From: an uncultured Dorea sp.
Lineage (GTDB): Bacteria; Bacillota_A; Clostridia; Lachnospirales; Lachnospiraceae
Length of the DNA stretch: 6,615 nt
Assembly: GCA_948468495.1 (NCBI GenBank)
Contig: CAOKJI010000105.1
Coordinates: 1 to 6,615 of the forward strand
Reading direction: 5' to 3'
Of this stretch, positions 1-4,663 are shown in pieces. Every line of letters starts with the position of its first letter. Position 1 is the stretch's first letter. The notes under the pieces were generated by a model that worked only from the letters and a program-made list of their open reading frames with translations, was not told where the DNA came from and did not search any database. Position numbers and translations under genes: made by a program.

Positions 1-1925
1 ATATAGATGAAGAGCAGAAGGAAGTGCACTGCGGGGAGAACGAAGAGCTGGTGTATCAGTTTCTTGCGAAGGGCGTAGACGCGCTGATGGAATTGGGCGA
101 AGTGCGGTGTACCCAGAGATTTGCGAAACTGAACGTGGCAAGACAGGTTAAGGTGTCGGCAGGAGTATCAGTGTCGTCGGGCCTTTTGAATCTGAATATT
201 TCGGCGGAGGATATTTCACAGGAAGAGCTGCTTGATATCCTGAAAAGCTACCGGAACAGGAAGAAATACTATCGTCTGAAGAACGGTGATTTTATGGGAC
301 TGGAAGATGAATCCCTGAAAATGCTTGACGAGATGATGAATGTTATGCACTTATCAGCGAAGGATTTGTTAAGGGGAAATATTGAGCTTCCCATGTACCG
401 GACGCTGTATCTGGATAAGATGCTGGAGGAGAATGAAAATGTCTACTGTGAGCGGGATGAATATTTCCGCAATCTGGTAAGGGAGTATAAGGCGGTCAAT
501 GATTCAGATTATGCGCTGCCGGAATCTCTGAAAAAGGGAATGAGAAATTACCAGAAGAAGGGATACCGTTGGCTCCGTACATTGGAAACTTGCAGATTCG
601 GCGGTATTCTGGCGGATGATATGGGACTGGGTAAGACGCTGCAGGCAATTGCAGTCCTTCTGGCGGCGCGTCTGGAAGGGAAGGAAGGGACCTCTCTGGT
701 TGTGGCTCCGGCGTCGCTGGTATTTAACTGGGGAGAGGAATTTCATAAATTTGCTCCTGAACTGGAGATTTGTCTGCTTTCAGGTTCTAAGGAAGAGAGA
801 CGACAGAAGCTTTCAGAGTATCGAAGTTTTGATGTACTTGTAACGTCTTATGATTTGCTGAAAAGGGACGTGCATCTCTATGAAGAGAAGGAATTTTTAT
901 ATCAGATTATTGACGAGGCTCAGTACATTAAGAATCATACAACATCGGCAGCGAAGGCAGTGAAAGTCATTCACAGTAAGACAAAGTATGCCCTGACCGG
1001 GACGCCGATTGAAAACCGGCTGAGCGAATTATGGAGTATCTTTGATTATCTGATGCCCGGATTTTTGTATGGGTATGATACATTTAAGAAGGAGTTCGAG
1101 ATACCGATTGTGAAAAACGGCGATGCGGAGGCGATGGAACGTTTGCAGAAGATGGTTACCCCATTTATCCTGCGGCGGGTGAAGGAAAATGTATTAAGAG
1201 ATCTTCCTGACAAGTTGGAAAAGACGCAGTATGTACATTTTCAGAAAGAACAGCAGAACCTCTATGACGCCCAGGTGGTGCATATGCGGTGGACCCTCGA
1301 ACAGCAGAATGAGGATTCCTTCCATAAGACAAGGATGAAGATTCTTGCAGAGCTTACAAGGCTGCGCCAGATTTGCTGCGATCCGGGACTGTGCTTTGAG
1401 AATTACGGCGGCGAGTCATCGAAGCTTGAGGCGTGTATGGATTTGCTAATGAGCGCCATAGAAGGCGGTCATAAGATTCTTCTGTTCTCGCAGTTTACTT
1501 CTATGTTGGAGATTCTTCGAGAGAAATGTACAGAGCAGGGGATTTCTTTCTATACGATTACCGGGGAGACGCCGAAGGAAAAGCGTCTTAAATTGGTGAA
1601 AGCTTTTAACGGAGACGACACGAAAGTATTTCTGATTTCCCTGAAAGCGGGAGGCGTGGGGCTGAACTTAACGGGAGCCGACGTGGTAATCCACTATGAC
1701 CCATGGTGGAACTTTGCCGTACAGAATCAGGCTACAGACCGGGCGCACCGCATCGGACAGAATAAGAAAGTGACAGTGTACAGGCTGATTGCCAAGGGGA
1801 GCATTGAGGAGAAGATTATCAAGCTGCAGGAAACAAAGAAGGATTTGTCCGACCAGATTATTCAGGGGGACGGGAATGGACTGGCCGGGATGAGCAGAGA
1901 AGATTTTCTGGAGTTGCTGGGATAG
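1..1925 (+). CDS. SNF2-family (DEAD/DEAH-like superfamily 2) helicase, 5'-truncated by window
   Basis: ATP-dependent SNF2/HepA-type DNA translocase of the bacterial 'SNF2 helicase-associated' group. The first full codon is at 3 and the frame is open to the window edge, so the gene begins upstream. A GTG at 24 is possible but is probably internal. Numbering from that GTG: residues about 1-110 resemble the end of the SNF2-associated domain. Motif I is DDMGLGKT (198-205), motif Ia VVAPASLVFNW (226-236), motif II DEAQ (297-300), motif III TGTP (325-328). The FILRRVKENVL segment (381-391) joins to the second RecA lobe: KILLFSQF (484-491), motif V KAGGVGLNLTGAD (541-553), motif VI QATDRAHRIGQ (569-579). 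All motor motifs are intact. Family members are usually about 1000 residues or more, often with an N-terminal SWIM zinc finger, so several hundred residues are likely missing from view. Its cellular role (repair or transcription remodelling) cannot be read from sequence. No functional link to the sugar genes is visible. Confidence 0.95.
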   Translation, partial: IDEEQKEVHCGENEELVYQFLAKGVDALMELGEVRCTQRFAKLNVARQVKVSAGVSVSSGLLNLNISAEDISQEELLDILKSYRNRKKYYRLKNGDFMGLEDESLKMLDEMMNVMHLSAKDLLRGNIELPMYRTLYLDKMLEENENVYCERDEYFRNLVREYKAVNDSDYALPESLKKGMRNYQKKGYRWLRTLETCRFGGILADDMGLGKTLQAIAVLLAARLEGKEGTSLVVAPASLVFNWGEEFHKFAPELEICLLSGSKEERRQKLSEYRSFDVLVTSYDLLKRDVHLYEEKEFLYQIIDEAQYIKNHTTSAAKAVKVIHSKTKYALTGTPIENRLSELWSIFDYLMPGFLYGYDTFKKEFEIPIVKNGDAEAMERLQKMVTPFILRRVKENVLRDLPDKLEKTQYVHFQKEQQNLYDAQVVHMRWTLEQQNEDSFHKTRMKILAELTRLRQICCDPGLCFENYGGESSKLEACMDLLMSAIEGGHKILLFSQFTSMLEILREKCTEQGISFYTITGETPKEKRLKLVKAFNGDDTKVFLISLKAGGVGLNLTGADVVIHYDPWWNFAVQNQATDRAHRIGQNKKVTVYRLIAKGSIEEKIIKLQETKKDLSDQIIQGDGNGLAGMSREDFLELLG

Positions 1926-1938
1926 GAAAGGGGTACAA

Positions 1939-2814
1939 CTATAACTGCTCCAAATTACCTTTATGTGTCTCTAAGTACTCCTTTTTCTCTTTTCGGTTCC
2001 GTTCCCGGTATTTTGCCGGCGTAATCCCCCGCTTTGCCTTGAAAGCCTTTCCAAAGGAATAAGCGCTTTGGTACCCGCAGGAAAGAGCAATCTCCCCCAG
2101 CGTATACTCTGTATTAGTCAAAAGCTCCGCTGCTCTGGTAAGACGGTAATTGGTCAGATAATCCTGTGGAGATACATTTAAATATCTGCGGAATAATTCA
2201 TAGAGATATGTCCGGTCGACGCAGACATATTTTGCAATATCCGTTACACGTATCGCGCTAAAATAGTTGTTGCGGACAAATTCAATTGCCCTCTTAATGT
2301 GTATATTTTCTCCATCCTGTTCTAAAGGAAGGCTGATATTGATATTCCTTGACAGCACAGCAAAAAAGGCGTACAGAAGGCTCTGCCTCTTATACTGACT
2401 GGTAAGGCTGCTGGTGGTATCTTTTAGCATTTCAATTACAATATGCTTGAGTTCGCCGCTCTGTGCGCTGCGGAATATTAGCTGACTGCTGTTCAGCCCG
2501 ATATCTCTTAAGTATTCCTTCACATTCGTACCGTTGAATCCAATCCATAAATATTCCCAGGGTTCTTCTGCGTCCGCCTGATAGAAGGTTAGTGTGTTTG
2601 GCTCAATCAGGAAGCCCTGGCCTGCTTCCAGACAATGCTGCATGTCTTCGATATAATACCGGCCCTTACCGCTGAGAATAAAATGAATCAGGTAATCCGG
2701 TCTCACAGCCGGGCCAAAGCTGTGAAGCGGTTCGCATTTGCTGTATCCGCAAAAACATAAATACAATTCAGAAAACTTTCGGTTTGACAACTGTAATACA
2801 TATGCATCTTCCAT
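1939..2814 (-). CDS. AraC/XylS-family transcriptional regulator, likely alpha-galactoside-responsive (MsmR/RafR type)
   Basis: A 291-residue one-component regulator of normal family length. The N-terminal AraC-type cupin sensor spans about residues 20-100, with the characteristic stretch GPAVRPDYLIHFILSGKG (34-51) followed by EAGQGFLIEPN (63-73). A helical linker (about 110-170) follows. The C-terminal DNA-binding domain holds two helix-turn-helix units: VTDIAKYVCVDRTYLYELFR (190-209) and LGEIALSCGYQSAYSFGKAF (239-258), ending in the AraC signature GITPAKYR (263-270). The start is supported by GGAAGGAG on the minus strand (plus positions 2823-2830), 8 bases before the ATG. It is divergent from the MelB-like symporter and GH36 gene, which is the usual place for the dedicated activator of such a locus. 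The sugar response is inferred from context; the ligand could be melibiose, raffinose, stachyose or galactinol. The tail after the second HTH (271-291) is charged and lysine-rich. Confidence 0.93.
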   Translation of the reverse strand: MEDAYVLQLSNRKFSELYLCFCGYSKCEPLHSFGPAVRPDYLIHFILSGKGRYYIEDMQHCLEAGQGFLIEPNTLTFYQADAEEPWEYLWIGFNGTNVKEYLRDIGLNSSQLIFRSAQSGELKHIVIEMLKDTTSSLTSQYKRQSLLYAFFAVLSRNINISLPLEQDGENIHIKRAIEFVRNNYFSAIRVTDIAKYVCVDRTYLYELFRRYLNVSPQDYLTNYRLTRAAELLTNTEYTLGEIALSCGYQSAYSFGKAFKAKRGITPAKYRERNRKEKKEYLETHKGNLEQL

Positions 2815-2866
2815 AACGGCATCTCCTTCCGGGCGTTAATATTTTGCATTAAACATTTTTACATTC

Positions 2867-2895
2867 AATATACTGCTATCCTTAAGCCACTTTAC
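2867..2895 (-). promoter_or_regulatory. Weak candidate promoter of the AraC regulator gene
   Basis: On the minus strand a TATATT hexamer (plus 2867-2872) matches the -10 consensus at five of six positions. GTAAAG (plus 2890-2895) lies 17 bases upstream but is a poor -35. Transcription would start near 2860 and give a leader of about 46 bases. The surrounding sequence is AT-rich, so chance matches are likely; TTGAAT just downstream is an alternative -35 with no good partner. Confidence 0.25.
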
Positions 2896-2935
2896 TTTAT
2901 GATACCATAGATGGCCCATTCCTAACAGTCTTTCC

Positions 2936-2953
2936 GGTAATCGGATGGTTACC
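2936..2953. promoter_or_regulatory. Possible operator: GGTAA-N8-TTACC inverted repeat
   Basis: Perfect 5-base arms GGTAA (2936-2940) and TTACC (2949-2953) are separated by 8 bases in the middle of the divergent control region. The arms do not extend further. A position between the two divergent promoters would suit a regulator site, but short repeats of this kind arise by chance and the family's operators are often direct rather than inverted repeats. Confidence 0.2.
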
Positions 2954-2976
2954 CTTTAGAAAAAATTATCGATTAG

Positions 2977-3010
2977 CCAACATTTGGACATTTTTGGCCG
3001 ACAAATGGAT
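2977..3010. promoter_or_regulatory. Candidate AraC-protein operator upstream of the transporter promoter
   Basis: A cluster of repeats sits directly upstream of the candidate -35 at 3012. Arms CATTTG (2981-2986) and CAAATG (3002-3007) are perfect inverted repeats 15 bases apart. The same stretch also reads as an imperfect direct repeat: TTTGGACA (2983-2990) and TTTGGCCGACA (2993-3003). Measured from a predicted start at about 3047 this covers roughly -70 to -37, the usual place for an AraC-family activator that contacts RNA polymerase. Binding by the regulator at 1939-2814 is inferred. Confidence 0.35.
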
Positions 3011-3011
3011 A

Positions 3012-3040
3012 TACACAGACGCGTAGTTTACCTATACAAT
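3012..3040 (+). promoter_or_regulatory. Candidate promoter P1 of the transporter gene
   Basis: TACAAT (3035-3040) matches the -10 consensus at five of six positions. TACACA (3012-3017) matches the -35 at four of six, with a 17-base spacer. The poor -35 would suit activator dependence. The predicted start near 3047 gives a leader of about 64 bases containing the competing hairpins described separately. Confidence 0.4.
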
Positions 3041-3057
3041 AGAATCATAAGGAAGAA

Positions 3058-3106
3058 GGAACTGCGCAGTTTCCCTCCCCTATATAATCTAAATAAGTGA
3101 GGGAAA
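3058..3106 (+). promoter_or_regulatory. Transporter leader with two mutually exclusive hairpins, one covering the ribosome binding site
   Basis: Hairpin A pairs GGAACT (3058-3063) with AGTTTCC (3068-3074) around loop GCGC, with one bulged T. Hairpin B pairs TTTCCCTC (3070-3077) perfectly with GAGGGAAA (3099-3106) around a 21-base loop. The second arm of B includes the GAGG Shine-Dalgarno core (3099-3102), 8 bases before the ATG at 3111. Bases 3070-3074 belong to both hairpins, so A and B cannot form together: A would free the ribosome binding site and B would hide it. The pairing is seen directly; any regulatory use is inferred. It does not match a riboswitch class I recognise. Confidence 0.35.
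3061..3088 (+). promoter_or_regulatory. Alternative promoter P2: perfect TATAAT with palindrome in the -35 position
   Basis: A perfect TATAAT lies at 3083-3088, but no recognisable -35 is found at 16-18 bases. Instead the 10-base palindrome ACTGCGCAGT (3061-3070) occupies that place. A start near 3095 would leave only about 16 bases before the ATG, just enough to include the ribosome binding site. It could be an activator-dependent promoter, or a chance match inside the leader of P1. Confidence 0.3.
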
Positions 3107-3110
3107 ACAA

Positions 3111-4541
3111 ATGAATGAAAACCATGGAACACAGAATGTGCAGTATAAGCACGTGTCTGCAAGGGAAAAGTACTGCTTTGGTATCGGGGCTATTGGAAAA
3201 GATGCCATTGTGAATCTGGTCGGTTCTTTTTTGATGCTGTATTTGACGGATACTTTGTATCTGGCTCCAGCTTTTGTGGGTGTGCTGTTTTTTGTAGCGC
3301 GTATATGGGATGCAGTGAACGACCCTGTTATGGGTATGATTGTAGATAATACAAGGACAAAATACGGCAAATTCCGTATCTGGCTGATTGTTGGAACGCT
3401 GTTAAATTCGGTTGTATTTATTTTATTGTTTACAAGCTGCAGTTTAAGGGGAACGGCGTTATACGCGTATGTATCTGTTATGTACATATTATACGGCATG
3501 ACTTACACAATCATGGATGTTCCATACTGGTCATGGCTTCCGAACCTGACCAACGATCCTCATGAAAGAGAGAAGGTTTCCGTTATTCCCCGTTTCTTTG
3601 CCAGTCTTGCAGGATTTTCTGTGGCGACATTCGGTCTCTATATTATCAATGGATTCAACCGGATGGCGGGAAATGACAATCTTTATGCGGAACAGGGGTA
3701 CACCATGTTTGCAGCGGCAATTGCAGTTGTTTTCATCATTACAATTGGTATTACGGTAACGAATGTAAAAGAAGAGTCTACATTAAAGGCTTCTGTTAAG
3801 AAGACCAGCTTAAAGCAGGCGATACAGGTAATTGTAAAGAATGACCAGCTTCTGGCATTTATCGGGCTTTTACTTACCTTTAACTTAAGCACCCAGATTG
3901 CGAAGGGATTTGCAGTGTATTACTTTAAAAACGTCTGCGGAAATGAATACCTGTATTCCATCTTTGGATTTGCGATTATCGCGGAGATGCTGGGTCTGGT
4001 GTGTTTCCCGAAGGTTGCGGAGAAGCTGAGCCGGGAGCGGGTATACCAGATTGCCTGTGGGCTGGTTGTTGTTGGACTCGGCGCCCTTGGCGCAATGGGA
4101 TTTGTTGCGCCTGGAAGCAAGGCAGTGGTTATAATCTGCTGCGGATTGATGTTTTTTGGCTCTGGGCTGTCGCTGGGCGTAACCACTTGTTGTATGGCGG
4201 ATGTGATTGACTATGGCGAGGTGAAGTTCGGTATGCGCAATGAGAGTGTTACCTGTTCTGCGCAGACTTTCCTCATGAAAGCAGCCATGGCGGCGGCAGG
4301 CGGATTGACGGGTATCGGACTCCAGATTGTAGGTTATAATGCAAAGGCGGCTGTTCAGAGCGGGGGTACGATTATGGGAATCCGGTTCCTGATGATTATT
4401 ATGCCGGTAGCGCTTGCGGTAATCAGCTTCCTTATCTATAAGAAATTCTATACGCTGAAGGGCGCTAAGATGGAAGAGGTTACCCGCAAGGTAAATGCAA
4501 TCCATGCAGCGCAGGAAGCGGCAGAAAAATATCGTATATAA
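3111..4541 (+). CDS. MelB-like GPH-family sugar:cation symporter (MFS_2)
   Basis: A 476-residue inner-membrane symporter, close to E. coli MelB (about 473). About 12 hydrophobic segments can be placed, roughly at 26-47, 53-77, 90-110, 119-142, 160-181, 197-216, 247-272, 281-302, 311-331, 336-360, 379-408 and 420-446, with a central cytoplasmic loop at 217-246. MelB landmarks are kept: GKD (29-31), ARIWDAVNDPVMG (63-75) with the cation-site aspartates D67 and D71 (MelB D55/D59), MDVPYW (135-140) with D136 and W140 (MelB D124/W128), PRFFASLAGF (160-169) with R161 (MelB R149), VIDYGE (365-370), and K390 (MelB K377). This argues for uptake of melibiose or a related galactoside with Na+, Li+ or H+. 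The MelB numbering is from memory, and the coupling ion cannot be decided. The start has GAGG 8 bases upstream. It lies upstream of the GH36 gene on the same strand, so the two probably work together. Other GPH substrates remain possible. Confidence 0.92.
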   Translation: MNENHGTQNVQYKHVSAREKYCFGIGAIGKDAIVNLVGSFLMLYLTDTLYLAPAFVGVLFFVARIWDAVNDPVMGMIVDNTRTKYGKFRIWLIVGTLLNSVVFILLFTSCSLRGTALYAYVSVMYILYGMTYTIMDVPYWSWLPNLTNDPHEREKVSVIPRFFASLAGFSVATFGLYIINGFNRMAGNDNLYAEQGYTMFAAAIAVVFIITIGITVTNVKEESTLKASVKKTSLKQAIQVIVKNDQLLAFIGLLLTFNLSTQIAKGFAVYYFKNVCGNEYLYSIFGFAIIAEMLGLVCFPKVAEKLSRERVYQIACGLVVVGLGALGAMGFVAPGSKAVVIICCGLMFFGSGLSLGVTTCCMADVIDYGEVKFGMRNESVTCSAQTFLMKAAMAAAGGLTGIGLQIVGYNAKAAVQSGGTIMGIRFLMIIMPVALAVISFLIYKKFYTLKGAKMEEVTRKVNAIHAAQEAAEKYRI

Positions 4542-4561
4542 TTGTGTGGATTCCCGGTACA

Positions 4562-4584
4562 TCTTTGCAGTGTTCCTGCGAAGA
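4562..4584 (+). other. Intercistronic stem-loop without a T-tract
   Basis: TCTTTGCAG (4562-4570) pairs with CTGCGAAGA (4576-4584) around the 5-base loop TGTTC: nine pairs, one of them G-U. No run of T follows (the next bases are CTGGCGCATT), so it is not a standard intrinsic terminator. It starts about 20 bases after the transporter stop codon. It may protect the 3' end of the transporter mRNA, mark a processing site, or partly reduce read-through into the galactosidase gene. Confidence 0.45.
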
Positions 4585-4592
4585 CTGGCGCA

Positions 4593-4622
4593 TTGGCGAT
4601 TCCTACAGTAATGTGCGATAAT
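4593..4622 (+). promoter_or_regulatory. Candidate internal promoter for the alpha-galactosidase gene
   Basis: GATAAT (4617-4622) matches the -10 consensus at five of six positions. It carries an extended -10 TG at 4614-4615 with one base between. TTGGCG (4593-4598) matches the -35 at four of six, with an 18-base spacer. The predicted start near 4629 gives a 35-base leader. It follows the intercistronic hairpin, so the GH36 gene may be expressed partly apart from the transporter. Confidence 0.4.
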
Positions 4623-4633
4623 TACTTGTAATT
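4620..4633. promoter_or_regulatory. Palindromic operator-like site AATTAC-TT-GTAATT
   Basis: A perfect 6-base inverted repeat with a 2-base centre overlaps the end of the candidate -10 and the predicted start site of the galactosidase promoter, where a repressor would block transcription. The binding protein is unknown; AraC-family sites are seldom this compact, so a second regulator is possible. The AT-rich arms make chance a real alternative. Confidence 0.3.
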
Positions 4634-4663
4634 TAGAAATGCAAGAAGCAGGAGAGGTTAGCT

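Noticed and set aside
24..1925. Helicase as part of a phage-defence island
   Set aside because: SNF2 proteins occur in some defence systems, but here the visible neighbours are sugar genes and the protein matches the common housekeeping-type SNF2-associated family. Nothing upstream is visible to support defence.
2815..3110. Catabolite-repression (cre) site for CcpA in the divergent region
   Set aside because: No stretch fits the TGWNANCGNTNWCA pattern well enough to report, and none was seen in 4542-4663 either.
3097..3114. Five-codon GTG leader frame ending at a TGA that overlaps the transporter ATG
   Set aside because: No separate ribosome binding site is present, and a frame this short is expected by chance.
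3885..4562. 225-codon open frame on the minus strand inside the transporter gene
   Set aside because: It is fully antisense to a well-supported membrane protein gene, is rich in His, Arg, Asn and Gln, and shows no family motif. It is a codon-bias shadow.
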